From the NCBI RefSeq assembly GCF_003173335.1, contig NZ_QGMZ01000020.1, positions 1 through 34,205 on the forward strand: a stretch of 34,205 bases of DNA, in the 5' to 3' direction. Under the pieces are notes generated by a model, which was not told where the DNA came from, did not search any database, and saw only the letters and a list, made by a program, of their open reading frames with translations. Each line of letters begins with the position of its first letter. The stretch's first letter is position 1. Of the stretch, positions 9,711-17,698 are shown piece by piece. A program made the position numbers and the translations under genes. This DNA is from Methanospirillum stamsii. Its GTDB lineage: Archaea > Halobacteriota > Methanomicrobia > Methanomicrobiales > Methanospirillaceae.

Positions 9711-11327
9711 ATGTTCTGTTATCAATGTGAAGAAACAGCCCGGGGAACCGGTTGCACGGTAAAAGGTGTCTGCGGGAAAGAGGATCATACCGCAGGAGTA
9801 CAGGATGTTCTTCTCTATATCTGCAAAGGAATCTCAATCCGAAATTTAGCCGCTATGGAAAAAGGAGCCGGAAACAAAGACGCCGGGGCACTCATCACAG
9901 ATGCCCTGTTTGCCACCCTGACCAATACTAACTTTGATGACAAGCGGCTCAGGGAGATGATCAACCAGGCGATTGCAATAAGGGACTCTCTCCCGAAGTC
10001 CGGAGATAATGAGCCTGATGCATGCACCTGGACGCCAAAAAGCGATGCTGATATCGAAGCGAAGGCAAAGGAGATTGCAGACCTTGCAAATGTGAACGAT
10101 GATGTTCATTCCCTTCGGGCTATGCTGGTCTTTGGCCTGAAAGGACTTGCAGCCTACTACCATCATGCTGAGACCCTTGGCTATACTGATGAAGAAATTG
10201 TAATATTCATGCAGAAGGGGCTTGCTTCCACCATCCAGGACCTTCCGGCTGATAAAATGACCGCCCTGGTCCTTGAATGCGGGTCGGTCGGGGTGAAAGT
10301 TCTTGCCCTGCTTGATTCTGCAAACACAAAGACGTATGGAAGTCCGGAGATAACCTCAGTAAAAACAACCGTGGGAACAAACCCTGGTATTCTTATCACC
10401 GGTCATGACCTTCGGGACCTTGATCAGCTCCTGGAGCAGTCAAAGGATAGTGGTGTTGATATCTACACTCATGGAGAGATGCTCCCGGCAAATGCCTACC
10501 CGGAACTGAAGAAATACTCTCACCTTGTCGGGAATTATGGTTCATCCTGGTGGCATCAGAAAGAGGACTTCGAGAAGTTCAATGGCCCGATAGTAGTGAC
10601 AACAAATTGTATCGTCCCGCCAAAGGACTCGTACAAAGACAAGATCTACACCACCGGACCTGCAGGGTATCCGGGAGTAAAGCACATTGCAAAATCGGCG
10701 AACGGAACAAAAGACTTCTCAAAGGTCATCGAACATGCAAAAACCTGCCCGCCACCGCTCGACCCCGGAACCAACGGTCGTGATCTGATAACCGGCTGTG
10801 CTCATGATGCAGTACTCGCGATTGCCGGCACAGTCATCGAAGCGGTCAAAAAAGGAGATATCAGGCGGTTCATCGTGATGGCCGGATGTGACGGTCGCCG
10901 TGGCGAACGGAAATATTATACAGAATTTGCAAAGGCTCTTCCAAAAGACACCGTAATCCTCACCGCCGGATGTGCCAAGTACCGGTATAATTACCTGGAC
11001 CTTGGAACCATCGGAGGAATCCCCCGGGTGATTGATGCCGGACAGTGTAATGACTGTTATTCGCTGGTTGTCATCGCACAGGCTCTTGCAGAAGCATTCG
11101 GTGTTGGAATCAACGAACTGCCGGTTTCGTACAACATCGCCTGGTATGAACAGAAGGCAGTACTGGTCCTGCTTGCCCTCCTTTCACTCGGTGTTAAAAA
11201 CATCACCCTTGGCCCGAAACTTCCCGGGTTTGTCTCTCCGGGAGTGCTGAAGGTTCTGGTCGATACCTTTAACATCGGAAACATCAGCACGGTTGAAGAA
11301 GACATTGAGCGGATGGTTCCCGCCTGA
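9711..11327 (+). CDS. hcp: Hybrid cluster protein (Hcp; hydroxylamine/NO reductase)
   Basis: This is a 538-residue protein of the Hcp/prismane family. The N-terminal cluster ligands are C3, C6, C15 and C21 (MFCYQCEETARGTGC...GVC). Ligand motifs for the hybrid Fe-S-O cluster appear in order: GHDL, HGEMLPA, TTNCIVPP, MAGCDG (persulfide cysteine), TAGCAKYRYN, GQCNDCYS and WYEQKA. All expected ligands are present, so it should be functional. Known Hcps reduce NO to N2O, and hydroxylamine in vitro, in the cytoplasm of anaerobes. The length fits the two-helical-bundle form rather than the short class. ATG 9711 is chosen because GAGG (9698-9701) lies 9 bases upstream and family members begin MFCYQCEE. 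The frame is open upstream to 9603, but that part has no family match. A regulator is encoded divergently and redox proteins follow downstream. Confidence 0.96.
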   Translation: MFCYQCEETARGTGCTVKGVCGKEDHTAGVQDVLLYICKGISIRNLAAMEKGAGNKDAGALITDALFATLTNTNFDDKRLREMINQAIAIRDSLPKSGDNEPDACTWTPKSDADIEAKAKEIADLANVNDDVHSLRAMLVFGLKGLAAYYHHAETLGYTDEEIVIFMQKGLASTIQDLPADKMTALVLECGSVGVKVLALLDSANTKTYGSPEITSVKTTVGTNPGILITGHDLRDLDQLLEQSKDSGVDIYTHGEMLPANAYPELKKYSHLVGNYGSSWWHQKEDFEKFNGPIVVTTNCIVPPKDSYKDKIYTTGPAGYPGVKHIAKSANGTKDFSKVIEHAKTCPPPLDPGTNGRDLITGCAHDAVLAIAGTVIEAVKKGDIRRFIVMAGCDGRRGERKYYTEFAKALPKDTVILTAGCAKYRYNYLDLGTIGGIPRVIDAGQCNDCYSLVVIAQALAEAFGVGINELPVSYNIAWYEQKAVLVLLALLSLGVKNITLGPKLPGFVSPGVLKVLVDTFNIGNISTVEEDIERMVPA

Positions 11328-11374
11328 ATACTTTATACAGCCATAACATAGCCTCTCCTCGTATGGTGATACAA

Positions 11375-11755
11375 ATGGAATTCAATGCCGAAACACTTAA
11401 AAAAACTGAAAACCCCGGGAAAAAGCGGGATGAACTCAGGGCGAAAGTCATCAGTCTTAAAGATCTGGTAGATTACCAGGACGGTACGGTTGCGAGCCGG
11501 ATGATTGTCAATACGAAAGCTGGTTCACTCACGCTCTTCTCCTTTGACGAGGACGAAGGACTTTCTGAGCACACCGCTCCTTTTGATGCGGTAGTGACCA
11601 TCCTTGACGGGGAATGTGAGGTCTGGATTTCAGGAGTAACACACCAGATGAAAGAAGGAGACACCATTATCTTTCCGGCAGGAGTTCCCCATGCTCTGAG
11701 TGCTGTTACCCGGTTTAAGATGTCCCTGACGATGATCCGGGAGAAAGAGTCATGA
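11375..11755 (+). CDS. Small single-domain cupin
   Basis: This is a 126-residue cytoplasmic beta-barrel protein. The cupin core covers residues about 50-115: a first motif with GLSEHTAPFDAVVTILDGE and a second GDTIIFPAGVPHAL, giving two probable metal-ligand histidines and a glutamate-like position. The substrate cannot be told from the sequence. Such cupins often bind a metal or small molecule in stress or sugar metabolism. ATG 11375 is preferred over ATG 11363 because GGTGAT (11365-11370) is an archaeal ribosome binding site at the right distance. A TATA-like CTTTATA after the hcp stop (about 11331-11338) could give this gene its own promoter. Its stop overlaps the next start (ATGA), so it is translationally coupled to the CxxC protein. 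Confidence 0.85.
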   Translation: MEFNAETLKKTENPGKKRDELRAKVISLKDLVDYQDGTVASRMIVNTKAGSLTLFSFDEDEGLSEHTAPFDAVVTILDGECEVWISGVTHQMKEGDTIIFPAGVPHALSAVTRFKMSLTMIREKES

Positions 11756-12036
11756 GCGATGAGAAGGACGGGGTCTACTGCAAGGTCTGCGGGGGTATCA
11801 TCCCGCAGGATACAAAGATTGGTTGTATTGAGGTCAATGGAAAGCCTACCGGGATTAATCAGCTTGATTTTATCCTGGATGAGGTCAGAGCCCTCCACCT
11901 GCATAGTGACCGGGATATTAAATCTGAACTCTTAACACGGGCGAAGGTTCTCAATTATATCCCCACAAAGATGACAGATATGTATACTGATGCCCTGTTT
12001 TGTGTCTATAATGAACGGTATAAACAGAAGGAATGA
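11752..12036 (+). CDS. Small CxxC protein of unknown function
   Basis: This is a 94-residue soluble protein. It begins with a single zinc-knuckle or redox-type motif (YCKVCGGIIP, residues about 9-18). A conserved-looking stretch follows (KIGCIEVNGKPTGINQLDF) and then a helical C-terminus rich in charged and aromatic residues (NYIPTKMTDMYTDALF). Only one CxxC pair plus one further cysteine are present, too few for a classical ferredoxin. The start overlaps the cupin stop by 4 bases and rubredoxin follows after 5 bases, so the three are almost certainly co-expressed. I cannot assign a family. A thiol-redox or metal-binding partner of Hcp or rubredoxin is a guess from context only. Confidence 0.75.
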   Translation: MSDEKDGVYCKVCGGIIPQDTKIGCIEVNGKPTGINQLDFILDEVRALHLHSDRDIKSELLTRAKVLNYIPTKMTDMYTDALFCVYNERYKQKE

Positions 12037-12041
12037 TATAA

Positions 12042-12203
12042 ATGGACTCATATGAATGCACAATCTGCGGATATGTATATGATCCGGCAAAGGGTGACGA
12101 AAAGGCCGGCATTCCTCCCGGAACCTCATTCGATGACCTTCCGGACGACTGGCTCTGCCCGTTATGTCAGGAAGGAAAGGAAGTGTTTGAGATCGTCTCC
12201 TGA
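12042..12203 (+). CDS. Rubredoxin
   Basis: This is a 53-residue rubredoxin of standard length. Both iron-binding knuckles are intact: [12 protein letters not shown] (C6, C9) and LCPLCQ (C39, C42). The usual middle [15 protein letters not shown] also matches. Rubredoxins carry one electron on a mononuclear Fe(Cys)4 site in the cytoplasm, typically to oxygen- or NO-detoxifying enzymes in anaerobes. It lies 5 bases after the CxxC protein and in the same direction as hcp, which suggests it supplies electrons to Hcp or a flavodiiron partner (inference). A T6 run soon after the stop (12214-12219) may end the transcript. Confidence 0.95.
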   Translation: MDSYECTICGYVYDPAKGDEKAGIPPGTSFDDLPDDWLCPLCQEGKEVFEIVS

Positions 12204-12213
12204 CCATACTCTC

Positions 12214-12219
12214 TTTTTT
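12214..12219 (+). terminator. T6 run after rubredoxin
   Basis: A T6 run lies 10 bases after the rubredoxin stop. It is a weak archaeal terminator candidate and may be read through into the HD gene. Confidence 0.3.
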
Positions 12220-12245
12220 GATCTTGAAAAGTTTGGGGGATCACC

Positions 12246-12740
12246 ATGATTCATGCAATTATGAGGGATATGATCCGATATTTTGAGGGTGATGTGAAAC
12301 GGATCAATCATGCTCTCAAGGTCTTCTGTTTTGCCTCGCTTATCTCGAAAGAGTCAGGAACTGATGAGCGGGAAGACCTGATCGTTGGTATTACTGCACT
12401 CCTGCATGATATTGGAATAAAAGAGGCTGAACGAAAGTTTCAGTCTTCATCCGGAAAATACCAGGAACAGGAAGGCCCGTTGGTTGCCAGGGAAATTTTA
12501 GTTAGGTATGACCTGGATGATACGATTATTGACCGGGTCTGTTTCATAATCGGCAATCATCATTCCTATTCAAAAATTGATGGCAATGACTTTCAGATCC
12601 TGGTGGAAGCAGATTTTCTTGTGAATATCTTTGAAGATTTGGTCCGGGATGACTCGGTCAGGAATATCAGGGATAAGATATTCAGAACCGAATCCGGAAT
12701 CCGGTTACTGGAAGGGATGTACCCGTTAAAATCCCCCTGA
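12246..12740 (+). CDS. HD-domain phosphohydrolase-like protein
   Basis: This is a 164-residue soluble protein of the HD superfamily. The metal ligands are visible as H22 (INHALKVF), H54-D55 (LLHDIG), H105/H106 (GNHHSY) and D123 (EADFLVN), so an active metal-dependent phosphohydrolase is plausible. The substrate is unknown; the family acts on nucleotides, (p)ppGpp and other phosphate compounds. ATG 12246 follows a purine-rich GGGGGATC at 12235-12242. It is 42 bases after rubredoxin and may be the last gene of the redox cluster or a separate unit. The next gene starts about 200 bp further on. Confidence 0.85.
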   Translation: MIHAIMRDMIRYFEGDVKRINHALKVFCFASLISKESGTDEREDLIVGITALLHDIGIKEAERKFQSSSGKYQEQEGPLVAREILVRYDLDDTIIDRVCFIIGNHHSYSKIDGNDFQILVEADFLVNIFEDLVRDDSVRNIRDKIFRTESGIRLLEGMYPLKSP

Positions 12741-12912
12741 TTTATTATCCTCTTTTCTCAATAATCTGTCCGGTTTCAGGGTATAAAACGGGGCAGGATT
12801 TTTGTATGTCTCCGCATTTTATCCGCAGAAAAATACCGATAACCATTATTACACGAATTTTTCCGTTTCCTTCTCTGCCGTGCTATACTGTCTCTATGCT
12901 CAATCCAACGAT

Positions 12913-12946
12913 GTATCTAAATAGTATTGTATTAGTACAATATTGT
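12913..12946 (+). promoter_or_regulatory. padR promoter with palindromic operator
   Basis: A TATA-like TATCTAAATA (12913-12922) lies about 26 bases before the padR ATG, which predicts a leaderless mRNA. Directly after it, half-sites AGTATTGTA (12923-12931) and TACAATATT (12936-12944) form an imperfect palindrome with a 4-bp centre, matching at 8 of 9 positions. A dimer bound here would block RNA polymerase, the classic archaeal repressor arrangement. Confidence 0.65.
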
Positions 12947-13507
12947 ATGAGCTCGATCTCGAACATGGAGACGGCCCTCCTGGGGCTTCTCTCTGAAAGA
13001 CCGATGTATCCGTATGAGATTGAAAAGAATGTATGGGAACATGACATGCGGTACTGGACCGAGATCTCACTCTCATCTATCTACAAAGTTCTGGAAAAAC
13101 TTGAAAAGAAACTCCTCGTAGACGTGAACCTGACCGTCACTGATACCAACAAGGTCAAGAAGATCTATTCCATCACCGAAAAAGGAAAAAAGGAACTCAA
13201 AGAGAGGATCGTTGAGATCATGTCTGAACTGGAGGTCAGTATTCACCAGATTGATCTGGCTCTTGCAAATCTCAGCATTCTGACGACGGAAGAGGTGAAC
13301 GAAGTCCTGGGCAAATATCTGAAGTCAATTGATGAACGTATTACCTGCTACAAGGAATTGGAGAAGTATCTTCTTGAACACGAATGTGCGGTAGGAAATC
13401 TTGCCCTGTCAAAGAGGAGGCAGTTTCTCATGAAGGCAGAACGGGAATGGGTTATCAGTTTTCTTGATGAGTTCAATACAGAGAGCGGAGAGGAATCAAA
13501 TGAGTGA
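12947..13507 (+). CDS. PadR-family transcriptional repressor
   Basis: This is a 186-residue protein. The N-terminal winged helix is typical of PadR: ETALLGLLSERPMYPYEIEK, then SLSSIYKVLEKLEKKLLV, then a wing KKIYSITEKGKKEL. A long helical C-terminal dimerisation domain follows (about residues 90-186), as in PadR subfamily 2 and LmrR-like drug regulators. ATG 12947 is chosen over the upstream ATG 12806 because the family match starts there and the TATA-like box fits a leaderless message. The gene overlaps the start of the UvrA-like gene by 8 bases. Together with the downstream exporter, the context says it senses a toxic ligand and represses this operon (inference). Confidence 0.9.
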   Translation: MSSISNMETALLGLLSERPMYPYEIEKNVWEHDMRYWTEISLSSIYKVLEKLEKKLLVDVNLTVTDTNKVKKIYSITEKGKKELKERIVEIMSELEVSIHQIDLALANLSILTTEEVNEVLGKYLKSIDERITCYKELEKYLLEHECAVGNLALSKRRQFLMKAEREWVISFLDEFNTESGEESNE

Positions 13508-15779
13508 GGACATAAAGCTCTCCGGTGTCAGGGTTCACAACCTGAAAAATATCTCGGTCTCTATCCCGAAGAACCAGATTGTGGTCTTTACCGGAGTATC
13601 CGGAAGCGGGAAATCCTCTCTCGTGTTCGATACCATCGGCCTTGAGGCACGGCGGCAGCTTATTGAGACCTTCAGCACTTTTGAACGCTCTATGCTCCCG
13701 AAGATAACCCGGCCGGACGTGGATGAGATTGTAAATCTCTCGCCGGTCATCGTCATCGATCAGAAGAGACCAGGCCAGACAATCCGGTCCACGGTCGGAA
13801 CCATGACCGAACTCTACACCTACCTTCGTCTCCTCTATTCCCGGTGCGGAGAGCCGTTCATCGGAGGATCAAACCTCTTTTCGTTCAACAATGCAGAAGG
13901 AATGTGCCCTGAATGCAGTGGTCTTGGACAATTGATGGTCATCGATGAGAATAAGGTGTTTGATTTTTCAAAAAGCGTTGCAGGGGGAGCCATTCTGCAT
14001 CCCCAGTACAAAAAGGGTGGGTACTACTGGTCGTCGCTGATGAAATCAGAACTCTTTGATCCTCATTGTCCAGTGGGAGAACTCTCCGAGAAGGGACGAT
14101 ATAATCTGATGCATCATCCCCAGACGACTATCCTGGGTGAACGGTTTGGGGAGAAGTACCAGGCACAATATGAAGGAGTACTGAGCAGACTGAAAAAGAC
14201 CTATATCAACAAAGAAGAGAATTCTGATGCATATACCCAGTTCTTCAGGTATGAGATCTGTCCCTCCTGTCATGGTTCACGGCTGAATGAGCAGGCACGT
14301 TCGGTCAGAGTTGCTGGAAGAACAATCCCTGAACTGATTTACCTGGAGATGCCTGATCTCCTCTCCTGGCTTGATACCCTTGATCACCCGCATGCAGTTC
14401 CGATTGCCCGAAAGATGGGACTCATCATCCAGTATCTTATCGATATCGGCGTCGGATACCTTACTCTTCACCGACCGGTGGCAACCCTCTCCGGTGGTGA
14501 GGCACAGCGGGTCAAGATTGCCAAACAACTTGACTGTACATTGGTAAATCTCGTCTATATCCTTGATGAACCAAGCATCGGACTTCATCCCCGTGATATC
14601 CGGAACCTGACCCGGATACTGACCGAACTTCGGGACCGGAAGAATACCATCCTTGTCGTGGAGCATGACCCTGAAGTTATTCTCTCATCTGACCACCTGG
14701 TCGATATCGGGCCAGGAGCAGGAATCCACGGGGGTCAGATAACATATAGCGGCCCGGTTAGCGGGATTCATACTTCAGGAACCAAGACGGCAGATTACCT
14801 GAACCGTCGGGCGGAAATGGCACCCGTAAGAAGGCAGCCAAATGGTGAATTCAGAATTGAGAATGCTATCCTTCATAACCTGAAAACCGTCTCGGTCTCT
14901 ATCCCGAAAGGAGTCCTGGTCTGTGTGACCGGAGTTGCCGGGAGTGGGAAAAGTTCCCTCATTCACGGAGTATTCTGCAAAGAACACCCTGATGCAGTCG
15001 TCATTGATCAGTCAGCAGTCGGACGGAGTTCACGGTCTAATCCGGTGACATACCTGGGAATCTTTGACCAGATAAGGAAAGAGTTTGCCCGGGCAACCGG
15101 CACCGAACCATCTCTCTTCAGCTTCAATTCGAAAGGTGCCTGTCCGAAATGCAAGGGGCTTGGAATCCTGAAGATGGACATGCATTTCCTTGATGATGTC
15201 GTGATGGTCTGTGATGAATGTAGCGGCCTTCGGTACCGTCCGGATGTGCTTGCTCTCCGGTATAAGGGAAAAACGATTTCCGAAATACTAAATGAAACCG
15301 TTGGTGAAGCGATTGATTTCTTTGAGACTCCGGAGATCAGGAGAAAACTTTCAGTCCTCAAATCGGTCGGTCTTGATTACCTCCGGCTGGGCCAGTCGCT
15401 CAGTTCACTCTCCGGAGGCGAAGCACAGCGGTTAAAACTTGCAACCGAGCTTCATAAGAAGGGGAATATCTACGTGATGGATGAACCGACAACCGGGCTT
15501 CATATGGCTGATACCGAGCGGCTGCTTGGAATCATCCATGGTCTTGTGGACACCGGGAATTCGGTCATCGTGATAGAACATAACCTGGACGTTATCTGCC
15601 AGGCAGATTATATCATTGATATGGGTCCGGAAGGGGGAAGCAGCGGAGGGGAGGTAGTGGCTAGCGGCACTCCGGAGGAGATCATGGCGAATACAGAATC
15701 AGTAACCGGCCGGTTCCTGAGCGAGATATTTGGCACGAATCAGGTGCAGAATTGCAGGGTTAAGGTGACGTATGAGTAA
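13500..15779 (+). CDS. UvrA2/DrrC-like ABC ATPase lacking the UvrB-binding domain
   Basis: This is a 759-residue excinuclease-A-like protein. It has two complete ABC modules: Walker A GVSGSGKSS (32-40) and GVAGSGKSS (about 478), signatures LSGGEAQR (about 330 and 637) and Walker B ILDEPSIGLHP and VMDEPTTGLH. Zinc-finger halves are present in both modules (CPECSGLG with CPSCHGSR, and CPKCKGLG with CDECSGLR). Between RLLYSRCGEP and LFSFNNAEGMCPEC only a few residues remain where true UvrA carries the UvrB-binding insert. It is therefore shorter than the usual UvrA of about 940 residues and cannot load UvrB in the normal way. This form matches UvrA2/DrrC proteins linked to resistance against DNA-binding antibiotics. 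The start ATG 13500 has AGAGG upstream and overlaps padR. The stop overlaps the exporter ATPase. Confidence 0.92.
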   Translation: MSEDIKLSGVRVHNLKNISVSIPKNQIVVFTGVSGSGKSSLVFDTIGLEARRQLIETFSTFERSMLPKITRPDVDEIVNLSPVIVIDQKRPGQTIRSTVGTMTELYTYLRLLYSRCGEPFIGGSNLFSFNNAEGMCPECSGLGQLMVIDENKVFDFSKSVAGGAILHPQYKKGGYYWSSLMKSELFDPHCPVGELSEKGRYNLMHHPQTTILGERFGEKYQAQYEGVLSRLKKTYINKEENSDAYTQFFRYEICPSCHGSRLNEQARSVRVAGRTIPELIYLEMPDLLSWLDTLDHPHAVPIARKMGLIIQYLIDIGVGYLTLHRPVATLSGGEAQRVKIAKQLDCTLVNLVYILDEPSIGLHPRDIRNLTRILTELRDRKNTILVVEHDPEVILSSDHLVDIGPGAGIHGGQITYSGPVSGIHTSGTKTADYLNRRAEMAPVRRQPNGEFRIENAILHNLKTVSVSIPKGVLVCVTGVAGSGKSSLIHGVFCKEHPDAVVIDQSAVGRSSRSNPVTYLGIFDQIRKEFARATGTEPSLFSFNSKGACPKCKGLGILKMDMHFLDDVVMVCDECSGLRYRPDVLALRYKGKTISEILNETVGEAIDFFETPEIRRKLSVLKSVGLDYLRLGQSLSSLSGGEAQRLKLATELHKKGNIYVMDEPTTGLHMADTERLLGIIHGLVDTGNSVIVIEHNLDVICQADYIIDMGPEGGSSGGEVVASGTPEEIMANTESVTGRFLSEIFGTNQVQNCRVKVTYE

Positions 15780-16713
15780 TTCAGTAATACTGGATGTATC
15801 CAATTTTTCATATGCGTATGGTGATGTACAGGCGGTAAATAATGTCTCATTCACGGTAAAGAGAGGGGAATTCTTCTCTTTTCTCGGGCCAAACGGTGCC
15901 GGAAAGACGACGGTGATAAATACCCTTATCACACTTCTTCCGATGCAAAAAGGAACGGTCACCGTTGCAGGATATGATCTCCGAACTGACCGGGTCAAAG
16001 TCAGGGAGTCTATCGGGATTGTATTCCAGCAGATAACGCTTGACAAGGACATGACGGTCAGGGAAACACTTGACTTTCACGGGGATATCTACCAGATGAA
16101 CCGGGATAATAAGATGAAGCGGATTTCAGAGCTTCTGGCCCTGGTGGAGCTTGAGGAGAAGGCCGATGCACTTGTCAGCACCCTGTCCGGCGGAATGAAA
16201 CGCAGACTTGAGATCGCCCGTGGTCTGATGACACGGCCGCAGATTCTCTTTCTTGATGAACCGACCATCGGACTTGATCCTCAGACGAGACAGAAGACCT
16301 GGGAGTATCTCAGAATGGTAAACCAGGAAGGAACCACCATTTTCATGACGACCCATTACATGGATGAGGCAGATATCCTCTCCGATTCGATTGCACTCAT
16401 CGATCATGGAGAGATCATAAAGAGGGGGACCCCGGATGAACTCAAATCCGGCCTTGGAAAAGATATCATCTATCTTGAAACCAGTGATAACAACTCCGTA
16501 TCTACCCGGATTCGTGAGATCCCCGGGATAACTGGGATTCAGCCCTGTGACGGGAAGCTGCTCATCTTCTCCGGAAACGACGGGGCATTGGTGCTTCCCG
16601 GTATCATCAGGGCTGCGGATGAACAGGGTATCACCGTGAGGTCGGTCAGTCTGAAAAAACCTACGATGGATGATGTCTTCATGCACTACACCGGAACGGA
16701 GATCCGGGACTAA
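15772..16713 (+). CDS. ABC exporter ATP-binding protein (DrrA-like)
   Basis: This is a 313-residue cytoplasmic ATPase. Walker A GPNGAGKTT lies at 39-47, the Q-loop near IVFQQITLD, the signature LSGGMKRR near 139, Walker B ILFLDEPTIGLDP near 160 and the switch histidine in MTTHYMDEAD. The C-terminal 80 residues form the DUF4162-type extension usual for DrrA-class drug and polysaccharide exporters. The start overlaps the UvrA-like stop by 8 bases and has AGGTGA 4 bases upstream, so it is translationally coupled. It should pair with the permease that follows. The substrate is not visible; the operon suggests a DNA-interacting or membrane-active compound. Confidence 0.94.
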   Translation: MSNSVILDVSNFSYAYGDVQAVNNVSFTVKRGEFFSFLGPNGAGKTTVINTLITLLPMQKGTVTVAGYDLRTDRVKVRESIGIVFQQITLDKDMTVRETLDFHGDIYQMNRDNKMKRISELLALVELEEKADALVSTLSGGMKRRLEIARGLMTRPQILFLDEPTIGLDPQTRQKTWEYLRMVNQEGTTIFMTTHYMDEADILSDSIALIDHGEIIKRGTPDELKSGLGKDIIYLETSDNNSVSTRIREIPGITGIQPCDGKLLIFSGNDGALVLPGIIRAADEQGITVRSVSLKKPTMDDVFMHYTGTEIRD

Positions 16714-16724
16714 AGGTGAACTAT

Positions 16725-17561
16725 ATGGTTTTTGGATTTATAGCGGTATTCAAACGGGATATTCGAAGGTACGTCAGATTCAAGGATCAACTCTTCACCT
16801 CGATGCTTCATCCCATCCTCTGGCTTGCTCTCTTCGGTCTTGGGATGGCAGGAAATTTTGAACGTATTCTCGGTGGTGGTTCTGCACCGGCAGGGATGAT
16901 ATCCTATGATTACCTGACCTTCATGTGTCCGGGGATGATTGCTGCAACCGTCCTCTTTGCTAACCTGTACGGGGGATTTTCAGTGCTCTTTGACAAGAAT
17001 TGGGGGATCTTACGGGAGATCATGGCAAGTCCGATGCCAAGGCGGGATCTGATCATCGGGATATCTCTCTCCTCTGTCACGAAGTCACTGATTCAGACGG
17101 TTATCATCATCGTCTTTGGAATAGTCCTTGGTGTGACCTTCTTTTCCGGAGAGACCGGTATTGGGATTCTTATCTCACTGATTGGAATGGTCCTCTTTGT
17201 TGCTGTCTTTTCAGCAGCAGTGCTCTGTATATCACTCTATGTTGCATTTAAAACATCATCACCGGAAGGGTACCAGGGAGTCACGACGATCCTCTCCATG
17301 CCAGTGTTCTTTGCGTCAAATGCTCTCTATCCATCGGCCGGACTTCCTTCGGTCCTGCAGGAGATTGCTCTTATAAATCCGTTGACCCATCTTTCCAATG
17401 GTCTTCGATACTTCTCGATGGGCGATCATTTCAGTGCTCTCGGGCTGGAATTTCTCTTCAGCAGCACCGAGATTCTGATATCGTTCATCTATCTTCTGGT
17501 ATTTGCACTGGTGACGTTCTATTTCGCTCTCCGGGCAGTTGAGCAGTCGGTTATTACCTGA
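16725..17561 (+). CDS. ABC-2 type permease (DrrB-like)
   Basis: This is a 278-residue integral membrane protein with about six hydrophobic segments. The ABC-2 permease signature is near the C-terminus (PSVLQEIALINPLTHLSNGL). ATG 16725 is chosen over GTG 16716 because AAGGTGA (about 16713-16719) is an ideal ribosome binding site for it. It lies 11 bases after the ATPase stop and completes the padR-uvrA2-drrA-drrB arrangement. No clear terminator follows, and the next gene starts 137 bp downstream. Confidence 0.92.
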   Translation: MVFGFIAVFKRDIRRYVRFKDQLFTSMLHPILWLALFGLGMAGNFERILGGGSAPAGMISYDYLTFMCPGMIAATVLFANLYGGFSVLFDKNWGILREIMASPMPRRDLIIGISLSSVTKSLIQTVIIIVFGIVLGVTFFSGETGIGILISLIGMVLFVAVFSAAVLCISLYVAFKTSSPEGYQGVTTILSMPVFFASNALYPSAGLPSVLQEIALINPLTHLSNGLRYFSMGDHFSALGLEFLFSSTEILISFIYLLVFALVTFYFALRAVEQSVIT

Positions 17562-17698
17562 ACCCTGCTTAACTCATTTCAGAGTCTCTTCACTGATGAG
17601 TTCAGAATCATTCTGACCGAAATACAGAAAAAAATTGAATAACATATACTCCTGATAGTAACATACATCCATGCCGGACATGAAGGATTATTAATAAG

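Noticed and set aside
12806-12946. N-terminal extension of PadR by 47 residues
   Set aside because: This stretch contains the TATA-like box and operator palindrome, and PadR similarity begins only at 12947.
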